The notes beneath the pieces were generated by a model. That model saw only the letters and a list, made by a program, of their open reading frames with translations, searched no databases and was not told the DNA's origin. From the NCBI GenBank assembly GCA_916613615.1, contig OU744732.1, positions 49,157,227 to 49,221,226 of the forward strand: a stretch of DNA of 64,000 bases. The letters are read 5' to 3'. A program made the position numbers and the translations under genes. This DNA comes from Steromphala cineraria. Its lineage: Eukaryota; Mollusca; Gastropoda; Trochida; Trochidae. Every line of letters begins with the position of its first letter. Position 1 is the first letter of the stretch. Positions 48,541 through 61,600 of this stretch are shown one piece after another.

Positions 48541-49237
48541 TTAAGCCAAGCAAATCCTTTTTTTGTGGAAATTAGGTTGATGATACTTTTGGTTTTGATT
48601 GCCATTCAGAGCCTACTTTTGTGGAAATAATGTTGATACTACTTTGGGTTTGGATTAGCATGTAGAGCCTATTTTTGAGGAAATTTTCAAATAGTATACA
48701 TGTTCCACTTCTGGTCATACAGACACAAATGTAATGGGACTACAGGGTCAGAAATAAAATTTGCCACATTAAGCAGCGTCATAAATACAACATCCAACTT
48801 TTGCGAAGCAGTATACAATATTTCATCCTCGCTTGAATCAAAACCAGATAGGGTGTCAGTTTGAGAAAATCTAGTTCAAAATCACTTATGTCAGGCAAGG
48901 ATGATATATACCAAGTTTGAGCTTCATAGCACAACAACTTTTCAAGTTATCGCGTTTACAAGGAAATTTGTAGGGACTTTATAACTCGTGACCTTGACCT
49001 TTGAACTTGAATTTTTTTAAACATTTATATAGTTCTTACAAGGTGGTACAGCAATAAACAAGCAACACAGTTATGTTAAAATATATATTTATTTCATCAC
49101 TCAGATAAAAAAAAATATTTAATGAATTTGAAATGCATGTGATATTTTAGATCATCCAAAAGATTGTGAAACTCATTTATTAAATACGGGTTCCTTACCA
49201 TAACATCAATCTTCATTTTCAAACATCATTTTTAATC
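48541..49237. other. Spacer with repeat fragment
   Basis: Holds two ggttttgattgccattcaga-like words (48590-48680) and a fragment of the 33.9-kb repeat at about 48890-49015. No gene. Confidence 0.45.
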
Positions 49238-49470
49238 TTAAAGGGGCAGTAGCACGGGTTTTTTTAAAATTTTATATTTTAAAATTTTCAATGATAATTG
49301 TACGTTAATAATTAATGTATTATTTTGATAGTGTCAAAAATCTCATTACATAAACCGATCATCCATAGTCTGAGAATAAATCAAGATTCACATAAAGTCC
49401 ATTGGTTGCCATATTTTGTGAACACCTTTTTAAATTTTTGTAAGAAAAAGGAATCGCATGGCTAACTTTA
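49238..49470. mobile_element. TTAA MITE, copy 5 (right end missing)
   Basis: Starts ttaaaggggcagtagcacgg and breaks off after aatcgcatggctaacttta. The break lies just before the AATAAA on the opposite strand that probably ends the VWDE-like transcript. Confidence 0.75.
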
Positions 49471-49475
49471 CATCA

Positions 49476-49481
49476 TTTATT
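49476..49481 (-). promoter_or_regulatory. Candidate poly(A) signal of VWDE-like gene
   Basis: AATAAA on the minus strand, about 183 nt after the TGA at 49664-49666. Position is sensible; use is unproven. Confidence 0.4.
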
Positions 49482-49663
49482 TATATATATTAAAAGATCA
49501 TGGAATATACACACATCACAGAACTGTCTACCACAAGTTACAAATGAATAAATAATGAATACTGTGTAAATAATACTATATTAACGAAACTGAATAACAT
49601 AAGCTTGATCTTGTATAAATACTATCACAGATGTTGAATTAAGGAATAGTTGAGTTGTCTGCA

Positions 49664-52600
49664 TCACTTAACATGCAGGAAAGCTGATCCTCTTGGTGTG
49701 TCGCCCACCTTTCTCGATTTCCTGAAATGTCAAGGAAACAAGAACATGAGTTAATAACGAATTAATAGGTTAAAATATATTGTTATAATTATTTCAGTGA
49801 GTTGGTAGTGATCAACATGCAAAACTTTATCAAGAGTGTCATTTGATTGAGAAGTATTGATTGTTTCAGGAAAATATCTCTAAAATCTGGACAAAGACCC
49901 GGGTCAATCAGTTAAACGCAATTTTGTAAACTTATCGAAAGCAGTCAGAATGACAGTTACAAGCTTATAAACTTTAATAGGTTATATTACTAGCATTCAT
50001 GTATAATGAATGTGTGAATTTTGCTTTCGCGAATATACTTGGCAGTGCTCAAATGTTCAATTAAAATAAGTAATTATCATTTCATTGCCATTTCGGGATG
50101 AATATGCTGTGTAATTTTGTGAACCTATATAATGAATTTTGCCACTTACGTTGGTATCAAACAAATACATTGTGAAGTTCACGGAGTTTTATATTCTTTA
50201 GTTTATAGATTGACCCTACGATTAATAAATATTGAAAATGAAAATATATCTTTAGTATTTTAATCCTTTTCCCCCCTTTTGTAACCTCAAATAATAAAAC
50301 ATTGGACAAACTAATGAGAACAATGTTATAAATAAGAGTTCTTTCAACACTATAACTTTCAATATTATATTGTAAAATTGAGTGCTTCATGCATGCCCGT
50401 ATTTACAAATAACAGTCGCTGAGTCTATATCTTATATTTTTTAATAATCAAAAGAAAGGTTTCCTACTTTTTGTTCACAATGAAGAGTGTCAGTCCTATC
50501 ACGGCTGCAGCCAGTAAGAGTCCTCCCACAACAGCTCCTATGATCCACAGTTTGAATTCGTCCTCTTGTGATGTACACGGAGCGTCTGTGCTCAACAAAA
50601 TATGAACGTCAACATAATTTATGAAATAATGATATCTGATAGAAATATTATATTTGAACAAAAAATGGATAAAACATTGATAAGATACCACATATCATTT
50701 TCTGAGCGATTTTCTGGCACTAAGGCATCAAGAGTAAATTTACGACTAGGGTACTGAGAAAAGGTAGGGTCAGCAAAGGTAGTAATAAAATTGTCGGGTT
50801 GAGTTTTCAATTGACCCGGAGTAGATGGAGAATGATCACCCTGAATAATCAATGATGTTCTAACCAACCATATATGCATGATTCAATCATATCACACCTG
50901 ACCAGTTGCAACATTGTCGACTGCATGTTTCATGTTAGATCTGACCTTAACAATTTGACTCCAAAATCTGGTGAAAGTTATAGAGGCCGCTACAAACCTG
51001 TTTTCCTGAGCCATGTTCTGGCAGGCATGGAGGCATCACAGGTGAAGCAGGGGTTCTCGGGATGGGTCTCTCCGTGCTGGATGCATTGGCTCCCCACAAT
51101 ACACGATTTGCTCTGTAACCAGTTCAACAAATCAAAGAATTTCATAGAATTCATATGGCTCTTACAAATGTTTGTAATTCTTAAAGTAAACTGTCAAATC
51201 TTTGCGGCGAGTTAGTTTTGGACAAAACTTCAAACAAATGGTCAACTACTTTGTTATAAGGACAATGGCATTTAGAAACGAATTCCGATTTCACTCTCAA
51301 GTTGCCATACATTCCTTAAGGTTTTTTAGATTTCGACCAAACTCGTTTGAAGACACCCCAGACGCTTGAAGTACAGAGAGAAGAATGATGTAGTTCGACT
51401 CTTTTATTCCACAATTTTAATGTTTCTTTTTTTTAAAAACGGTTTTGTATGTTTTCAACAACCTGCCTGAATCTGTATAGAAAATGGCATACCGTGAATA
51501 ATGAAGTTGTTATACACATGTTTGTATCGACTCAAAAGCTTTGTCTCTCATGCTTTTACTAGACATGCTACTTACAGTGAAAGTACAAGTAACGAGGTGT
51601 CCATTGACGCTACAGGCCTGACACTGGGAGTTGTAGAGGACCAGGGTGCTGTCCTCACTGAACACATCACCGTAGTTAGCTATGGATATCTTGTAGCCTG
51701 ATGCAACCACTGAGTCGGTTGGCATGGTGGGCGTGGCTGAACGTTTCTGTCTCGAAGTTGGGTGAATACAAATGGCTTCAGAGAAGCTCTCGACCATTGG
51801 TGCAGACTCCAGGGCACGTTCCTTGGTTAGGGAATCATCCGAGAAGATCTAAAGGCAGTTTTTGAATTTAAAACACATTTATTCAATGCATGTTCTGCTG
51901 ATTGTTTCTTGAAATGAAATTTTTGTTATTTCGCTATGACGTTAGACGTTTAGAAACGTGAACGGTTTTATTTTGAACAAGCACTATACAGATATTAGTG
52001 TTAATAAGGCAAACCTTATTCTAAAATTATAAATACGCAAGGGTCTTCGTCAGAAGGATAGCCATTTGTGATAGCATATAAATGATTTCATATTAAGGGT
52101 AAGATTGCCTATCACTGACTAATAAAGTTTATGGTGAAGCTTTTAATGTTCACAAAATGCAAGATACTTTATAATCTATACTAATTTGTTTGCCCGTCGA
52201 TGCCCACTTTGACATTATTGATGAGATTTTTTATTTTCTTTATTTGTTGTATTTCGGTGCAAATAAATTCAACTTCCATGGTCTGGCAACATAAGGTTGA
52301 AGCTAAGAAGAAAAGTTTCGCTTACAGTAAATGGAGTAAATCGACATCTAATTTGTGCAAACTCGTCAAAGTAATCTCCAATGAGAGCAGTCTCGTTGCA
52401 TACGTCTGTGGCAACATCACAATGCCCATCCCAGTCCATTCCAAATATAAGCGGAGGAACAGATGTGTCTCGGGAACAGTCACTGGAAGCGAATCCTTCT
52501 TCACATTCACAGGATCCTACAAACAATATAATATATTAAACTTCACAAGTTTTATTGGATTTGTTTGTCTTACTTACGCGAAATGTGCCCTTCAAAGTCA

Positions 52601-55600
52601 AGAACATTATTTTTTACTTACAAAGGCAATGATATTAGGGTTCATGTTTTTCTTATGATACCCAAGGGGAAAAAAATCACTTTTCCATTGTTTTGTCACA
52701 TATTTATCATGCTTTGACGTCAAAATTGGCGACTGCGGTAATGAACTGTAAGTCATTGTCGTGTCAATTTCCATAATCATCCAAACATTATTTTTCTATG
52801 AATATATATTAATATCATGAACAATTAACAATACTGACACGTGTACATTCACTGTCATGGATCCTCTGTACCTCGTTGCTTGACAGCACAGAAGTTCTGA
52901 ATTCGACTTTCCCTTTCATTATTCGGAAAGTTTCGAAATTGATAGAATTCATCTAAGTTTTATAAATCTGTTTACGTTGGTCGACCATCTCATAACCACC
53001 TCTGTTGGTTATGAGATAACAAACCAAGCTGACCCTGATGACCCTTGAGACATAGGTTACATTCATAAGCAAAAACCATAACTTTCCAAAGGTGTAAATC
53101 TGATTAATACCATTCAAACAACTCCCTCTCCCAGAGCACTCGTTCTCACAAGTGACTTCCAGCAGTGCTTCATGGATAGAAGGGACTCCGGGCGCTGGCT
53201 CCTCCTGGAGAGTCGAGTTCAGTTCTACCTCGTTCATACACAGACTCTTCGCTGCTTCCAGGGCTTGAAGTGCAAACATTGTTCCACCAATGGCCTGGAT
53301 CAAAATATATCCCATTCTTTAAAAGAAAAATAATTAGATCATTTCTTCCAAAGTTAATCATATCAGCGTTAATTTTAACACTATATTTTTGACAAGTTTG
53401 AATTGATAGTTGATGGATGTTATTTGTCTTTGTTTGATAATATAGGCAGCTTTTGTTTGAACTAGAACATTTGTGGCCATGGGACACAGTTGCCCCCGCT
53501 AATAAAAAAGCCCTAAATGTTTTCAACCATAGAATTTAACACAAAATATGAGATGCACACCTTTAGGATACCTATAAAGCATGTTTGAAAGATCAGCGCA
53601 GTCTAACCAGTACTTTTTGAGGAGAAGTGGATAAACAACATCCCTTATCATACCAATATGAGCTTTCAGTTGCCCCAAAATTCACCTAAGTTCAACATGT
53701 CAGAAATTTGAAAAAAAAATATGAGATGCACCTCTTAGGATGCCTATAAGCCATGTGTGCAATTTAAATTAAATCCATTGAACGGTTTTGAGGAGAAGTG
53801 GATAAACAACACCCCCTATCACACTACTGTACTATGAGCTTTCACGTGCCCCAAAATTCACCTGAAGTTCACCAAGTTCAACATGACAGAAATTTGTAAA
53901 ACAAAACAATTGAAAAAAAATGAGATGCACACCCTTAGGATACCTAAAAGCCATGTGTGCGATTTCAATTAAATCTGTTGAATGGTTTTTGAGGAGATGT
54001 GGATAAACAATACCCTGTATAGAGTGGTTACGTACGTACGTGCGGACGTACGGACATCGAGGGTAATCCAATATGCCCCTACCATGTATGGCGGGGGCAT
54101 AAAAAGGTGTTATATATGTTTTGACAGGTAATGAAAACATATTACATTGATAAGAACATTCGTACCATAATATTCATACATGTACAACTAGTATAGCAAT
54201 GACAGTAGCCTGATGTACGAACTCCGTTCTCTATCCAAGCGTATATATACTTTACAAATAACATTGATTAGATACTACATCAACAATAACATCACTTAAA
54301 ATGTTCAGATAAAAGGTCAGATGACATTTATTTTTCAGGCACTGAATGATCTTTGCTTATGAAAGAAACAAATATCTAACGAAGACGAGAAACAGTGTTA
54401 CTAATTGCAAGAATCATTTTTGTCAATGTAAGGATCTGTAACGAAAAGTAACCTACACAAAGAAAATCAAGAATTCGAATGATGAATGAGTATTCACATT
54501 AAAGTATGTGTTTCTCCTGATACATGCTAGGGCAATCTACGACTTATGGTAAAGTTGAGATATGGGACTATCTGAATAAAATACATTTTACGTTAGCTAG
54601 TACTAAGTGGGGGAAAAATTTAACAAATGAAAAATCAGAACAGAGGTACATACATGTAAGTGCCTTGGAATGATAAATGAAAGTATGCACATGAAGAGGT
54701 TTTTAACTGTATATCTATATGGATTGAGAAAAACGTGTCTTAACCATGAAATGACATGAAACATTATCCATCTAAAGAAACATATTAATCACACATTACC
54801 CGGCACGGTTTTAAATCAAACCTACCAAAATGTCCGACACGCAATTATTTTTGTTCTCGTCGAGAATGCTTGTCATTCCTGGGATATTTGCACAGAGAAC
54901 GGCTGCTTTGGATTTGTTGAAGAAATCCTCACAGAAGTTGGTTGCTTCTTCTGTTGTCCATGTCCTCGCCTCACTTGCAGGCTGTAGGAAATAATGTTAA
55001 GGCCTCGTTATAAACAAATAACATGAATACGTGAATAATCATATGGCGCTATTTTCAGATTTCAAAAACGCATGTTATAAAAACATCAAATAATATCCCA
55101 TTCCAAGGTATTTATAAACAAATTGACTGGTATGAGAATAGATCAGTTAATTGGTTGATAAAAGTAGAATTCAGATTTGATTAGGGTTGATATAGGATTT
55201 AGGCCTAATGTAAAAACACAGAGACTATTACCGCTTATATAGACCTATCATCGTCTGTTTTTCTATTATAGTAACAGAGTAAGGTCTTTTAGCACAATTG
55301 TCTTTCCAACGCTATTTCGTAACAATACATTTAATCCTTCATTGATTCAAAGGTTCTAGGTCGTAGTCGTTGTTGAAACATGAATATTATGTTGTGTAAA
55401 TATTATTTATTTCTTATTATACTTCTTTGTTGAAAGGTATTTAACACAGTTAATCACATTTAAAAAATTCATGCACAAAACCCATGATTAGGAAAGGTAT
55501 GATGATGGAATGCAAAGGGGGGGGGGGGGGATTAAACTCACCACATCGCGTCTGTATCTGTCAACTCGAGCATGAAGAACAGATCGCTTCCGTCTTTCAG

Positions 55601-58600
55601 TTTGAATAAAACATTCTCTGTTTGATCGTTGTGTGTACCTCTTATCGAATGTGCAGAGTTTCGGGTTAGTCCTCGAACACGTAACACTTGTCTCAAGATC
55701 ACCTGGCCATCCTTCTTTGACTGTGCACTCACATAGACCAAAGGTTAAATTCCAACGTGTTAACCCAGGCAAATGGTTATCATTGAACAGGTTAATATCA
55801 GCCCTAAAACAAAACGTTTTACCCTTAATAACCACACAGCAACTACCGAGTTGATACCTGTTGAATAAATGCAGAGTTGATTTTGGAAGTGACAAACATT
55901 TGGTGCAGTTGCTGACTTATTTGGTTCAATTAAATGATCTAAAACTTACTTCCCCGAAGGTGAATCTAATAGTGGAAAATCGTGTTTATGCCTATAGAAA
56001 TACTAAACTATCGCAACATAACCTTGAATTTAAAAAAGCTTGTAGTTTAAAGACTTGCTTCTTATCGACAAGATAACAACTTTGAATAATTATAAGATAT
56101 AAAGAAATTCCTAAATGAATTTTTTTATGGGGCAGGGTTGTAAATTAAAGAGGAAATAAATTAACTTGATATTCAACAAACAAACGTTGTTGATGAAGGT
56201 GAGAGATTCATCTTGTCTCTTAAAACTTTCTAAATATACAATTTAGACAGTAAAGCTACTGACATTGCCAAATATCCTAATAGATAGGATTTAATATGAA
56301 AATGAAAATATAAACAATCCGAAAATGAATATCTGTCGGGATAAATCAAAAACGGGATGGACGAACTGAGAACTGATGATAAAGGTATATTGTATTTTGT
56401 AAACTTTAAGCTTTAGGTACCTTTTTTCTCTTTCGTTTTGTGAATATTTTATAAGCGTTAGTACATAGCAAATTGCATTGTTGTAACTAAGGCTAAGGCG
56501 ACTACTAGACAACTTGTCAGTGTACAGGAATAACGGTAGAAAATCTTTTTTCTTAAAACCAAGCCTAAACCTCGAGTCAAAATTCGATACACAATATTGC
56601 TATTATTGGTTTAAGAGTATCTGCGCTGGACATTTCTGCAAGACTCTTTTGCAAAATAGTTTGTACCAAAATCAACAGCTCAATGGTCTCCTATAGCTAA
56701 CGCTACAAAGGGTTTCAGCTTCAGTTTCAGTAGAATGTACAAAGCGATAATGATAAATCAAATACATTACCTAAAGTAAGCCTCAGATGTTTATTACATT
56801 ACATTTGGGTGATAAGGTGCATTTTCAAATTTTATCTTCATTTAAACGAAGCGATATGTATGAGTACATGGGTCTTTAAAGTTAAAACACGCTGATCCAA
56901 ATCATAATACTTGTACAACATTTCAATTTTGGACTTCAGTCTTTGACAGATTATTTTCTCTATATCTTTATTTTTTCTGCGCCGAACCGTGGTCTCCTAT
57001 AGTACATTTGTATTCATTTTTGTCAAATAGGCTTGACAATGAAGATGTTTGGAACCATGGGTTATCTTACCGCCATTTTGTATACATATCCGCACCAACG
57101 CCCTCATCTGTAATGTTCGCATTAAACGTCCCACACAACCCAGTGACCATTTCCCAGTCTTCAGTTGACGGATACAGCTCAATGTTGAAAAAATCCCAAG
57201 GGTTTACCGTCACATCTACTCGTGATCCAGTAGGGAGGTAAATCTGCAGGAAACAAGTTAGGATATAACGGTCCAACTTCAAATATAGTCACAATCTCCA
57301 CTAGAAACAAGTTAGGATATAACGGTCCAACTTCAAATATAGTCACAATCTCTTATAGGAAACAAGTTAGGATATAACGGTATATATAACTTCAAATATA
57401 ATCATAATCTTATCTAGGAAACAAGCTAGGATATAACGGTCCAACTTCAAATATAATCATAATCTCTTCTAGGAAACTGCATTGAAGATTCATGTGATTG
57501 ATAGTTGATCGACAATAGCAATTCGAGGAATACTTATGCGTTACAGAAAGCAATCATTTGTCATCGTCTTGATGGAACCTGATGATAAATGGATAGAGTT
57601 TCATGATTTTAAAAGCCATACAAGAGACCAAAAACATTCTTTTGGCGTTTCTTGTTAATTTCTTGTTTTCTGTGCATTGAATGAAGTACAATAATTTTAC
57701 TATGTATTAGATGTTCAAAAGGGCAAAACTGTAAAGGTTTCATTAATCACTAACGTGTAGATTGTGACATTTAAAAAAAGTTCAGAAGAAATGAGAAAAG
57801 GATATATATGTGTACCTTATATGAAGTGCCTTTTACTAAAACCTTCAGAAGGTCATTCCCGTCAGAACAATCCGCAAATCCGATTTTAACTGGATCTCCA
57901 TCACAAGCGTCAATTCTGAATACCGTCCTTCCTGCCCGTACAGCCACACCACACGTGCAGCTGGCAGACGATCCAGTCCGACACGACTTGACTTTCATCT
58001 GAACCTAAAATTTAGTTATTATTATCATTTTTTCAGAAATCTGAATCATTAGTCTTAACTTTAACCCATCAACCTGAAGGCGATAGGTTGACAATGTTGT
58101 TTTTTTAAGAAATTGTTAACTTTGACAGAAAAAAAGGTTTCATTTGGAAACTGACAGAACATTAACGATAGAATGATTAGTCAATTAATTAGGTTTCATA
58201 ATTCATATAAACTTTAATGACGATAAAAAGTTAATTTGATGTTTTTCTTTCAAAGAGTATACTATCATAAGATACCTCAATCTCCAGTGTGTTGTGTCTA
58301 TATAACACAAAGGACCCGTCGAAACCATGGAACTCGTAATGCCTACAACAGGGATGATAAGTTTTAGAGTAACGTTGAAATAAAAGTACTATTTACTGTT
58401 GATTGTTCTAACATCGAAGTTCATGTCACATTACATATATTATGAGGAAAGTTTAACGCTCTAATCAGCAAAGACATTGATACTCACATGCCATCGTAAG
58501 TCTTCATATTTGGATCTGAGACAGCATAGCAAAACGTATGTGACACATTTGCTTGTAATCTTGTCACTCTAACCTGCCATATAAGATAATTTAAACAATG

Positions 58601-61600
58601 TTGAGGGTTTGTTTGTTTTAAACACACATCGAAAATGCATATCTAAGCAAACTGGTGGTTAATGCAAAAAGTACTCTTAAACATAATATGTAAGAGGGAA
58701 AATCTGTTAATTGAAATTTCATTTGTTTCCCAAACGAACCTAATATTAGTAAATGAAGGTTTTGGACTTCCGTTTGATTAAGTTTACTGATCATTAGAAT
58801 GACTAATACCAATATCATCTACAGCAACCCAATACATATGTGTTATCTGATATTGATATTTTATCCAACCTATGAGTTGCGATTGCTGTTCCAGTTATTC
58901 CGCATATTGCTCATGAGAACTTTTGCGAATTATTGAGTTATTGTAGATTCTCAAAGGCATGGCAAGTATTGCAGCATCAGCTGTTCAGACTCAATCGTCT
59001 TTACACGAATTCTGGAATTTTAATGATAAAATCAACAATGTCACGTCAACAACAATAAATATTCAGCCACATTGCTGAATCCATAATGAGCTCAACGTAC
59101 CGATATGCTCCCAATTGAGTAATTTGACCAATATGGATGCGTAGTAACGATATAGGCAGTTGACATAAACAGCTTCATCGTTGTTTCCTTAGCATTAACA
59201 CTTGCTGTTACGTCCCCTTTGATGGTCATCATTCTTGTCTCGTTCCAGTTGGCGCCAAATTTCACGCCACACTTGGAAAGGATAAATGCAGAAGGATCAC
59301 AGCTGCCCGCTGCATTGATCGCCAAGGCATGAACATCAAGTCTGCAGTAACTCTTTCCAGCACATCCAAACGGTGCTGAGAGTTCGAGACCTAAATTTGC
59401 CTCCTCCCCTTCTTGTACCGATATAAGAGTTGTAGGCAGCTGCAAATAATCAGTCAACACTATACGTATACCGGCTATCCAGATAAATATAAGACAAAGG
59501 CGTAGCGACCGAGTGATAATTACCCCTAGTTATTAATTTTATAACAACATATTATTTAATATACTCTCCTCGATAGTTAACAATATGCCTGATTATCCTA
59601 ATCTGTCTAATTCCGACAATCCTTACACGGAGTAAAGACAGAGTTATCGCTGCTCTAACCTGTACTGAATACTCGCCCCCTTGTGGCTAACCCCACGTCA
59701 TCATTGATTTTCTGTCGGCCATCAAGGACACTTGTGTTTTTGATAGCTCTAGCGATTTTGACATTTTAGCTTCTATTAAACTTACCTATGTTTTCTTTGC
59801 GACTGTTGTGTTGTTTAGAGGGTTAGCTACTTCTCGCGAAGTAGTTAGCGTCTCTTTTCGTGTGGCTTTGTTGCTGATTTTGTCAGCAGTTGCAGCAGCA
59901 CATGCTTTTCGTGCCGGGCTGCCCAGCGTTCTGCTCTCTGCTGGGTTAGCGGTAGACCTCCCTTTCTGAGTGTTTTGTGGGGACTTGATCATGTCAAATC
60001 CCTACTCCGAATTTTGAGGAGGGTGTGGATCCAGGAAGTCGGCGCGCTTCGATCAGCACTCGCTCTGCCGCCTGTGCCGGAAACTCTGCGCCGAGTCAGA
60101 CAGGTGCAGAGAGTGTGATCACCTCTCTCCGGCGGAACACAGGGATTACCGCTCAGCAGTTAAGAAATTTGAGACGCAGGAGAAGCTGAGGATCGCCAGG
60201 CGCCCTTCAGCGTCCCCTTCTGCAAATGCTTCCAAGCCCGCCGCGGATAACGCCTCCCAGGGCTCCAATCTCGTCATCTCGGAGGACGCGGCAGAGTTTG
60301 ACTTGTCAGAAGCAGGAGCTGGGTCCGACAGGGACTTATCCCCTGACAGGGACACGCTGTACGTGTTTCCTCTGACAAGCGGGGTTGAGCGATCCCCTGA
60401 CAGGAGATCCTCCCCTGACACTGTCTCCTCCCCGGCCTCACAGCAGGCCGCCAAGAGGAGGAGGAAACATAAGAAGAAGAAGATGTCGAGACCTGTCTCA
60501 CTTGCTACCTTCGACCAGAAGCTGACGGACGACATCATGTCATCAGTGAAGGATCTGGTCGTCTCAATGTTCCAGACCAGAGATCGTGCGCAGTCCAGGG
60601 TTGAGGATGACGCTGTTACTACTCCGCCTTACCCTGAAGCGCCGTCCACTCCCAAGAGGAGGAGGGTGGTGGTAATTTCTCCTGCCGCCACCCCCTCGGA
60701 CCATGAGTCTTCTCCGACTCTTGAACTGGACCAGGAGGGACGGGCGTCTGGTTTTGGGAACGTGACTCCCCCAGCGCCTGTTACGCCTGTGACAACGCCT
60801 GAGGACGCTCCGGACCTCAAAGACCGCCTGACAGCAATCGCTGATTGGTGTCAGGTGGACGTTAAAGAGTTGGAGGAGGAACCTTCATCGACCAGGGTGG
60901 CCAGATTGGAAACTTTCTGCGCCGAGGAGGAGATGCGGCGGACAGGGACTTTGACTCTAACGTCGCGGCCGCGGCCCCGGGTCGTCTCTTGCCCCCCCTG
61001 GTGTTGTCGGACAAGATCCGATCTAGCCTCCCTGTTCACGGCAGTTCTTTACCTCTTTCTCTCCCCACCTTAGACGACAACACCCTCCGGGTGGCTGCCC
61101 CCTCCATGCCTCACCAGGTATCGGACGCACATTTGTCCCACCTGACAAGGAGGCAAGGAGCATTTTGGGGCTGGTCAACCAGGTGGCTCACGCCTGTCAA
61201 GCGATGGCGGCGTTTGAGAACGAGGCGGGCATGGAGAAAGGGGCCAAGGCCCTTTATCGCGGTTTCGGCTCCGGTGCCGAGAAGTCAGCCCAGATGATGC
61301 TGTTTGCCTTACGCATCTCAGCAGGGGTGACCAACCTCAGGAACTCCCGCTCCAAGACCTTGCCCAAGGTTACTACTCTCCGGTCTTCATCCGACCGATG
61401 CGAGTTCAACCACTCCTCCGCCATATTTTTGCCATATTTTCGGGATCTCGTCAGCGCCGTGGCTGTTCCCTTGGTGACACAGCCCATCGTCCAATACTTC
61501 CACAGTGGACGTACAGTTCGCAATGTACTTGGACGACGTGTTCGGCCACAACAGACTCCCATCTGTTTTGGAGGGTCAACGGGACTTTGTGATAGCGTTG

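Noticed and set aside
50874..51215. 113-codon plus-strand open frame
   Set aside because: Antisense shadow of the VWDE-like exon at 51112-50998.
52200..52658. 152-codon plus-strand open frame
   Set aside because: Antisense shadow of the VWDE-like exon at 52516-52326.
55488..55895. 135-codon minus-strand frame as a single exon
   Set aside because: Only 55803-55542 lies between splice sites; the ends, including the Pro run from the C14 tract, are intron.
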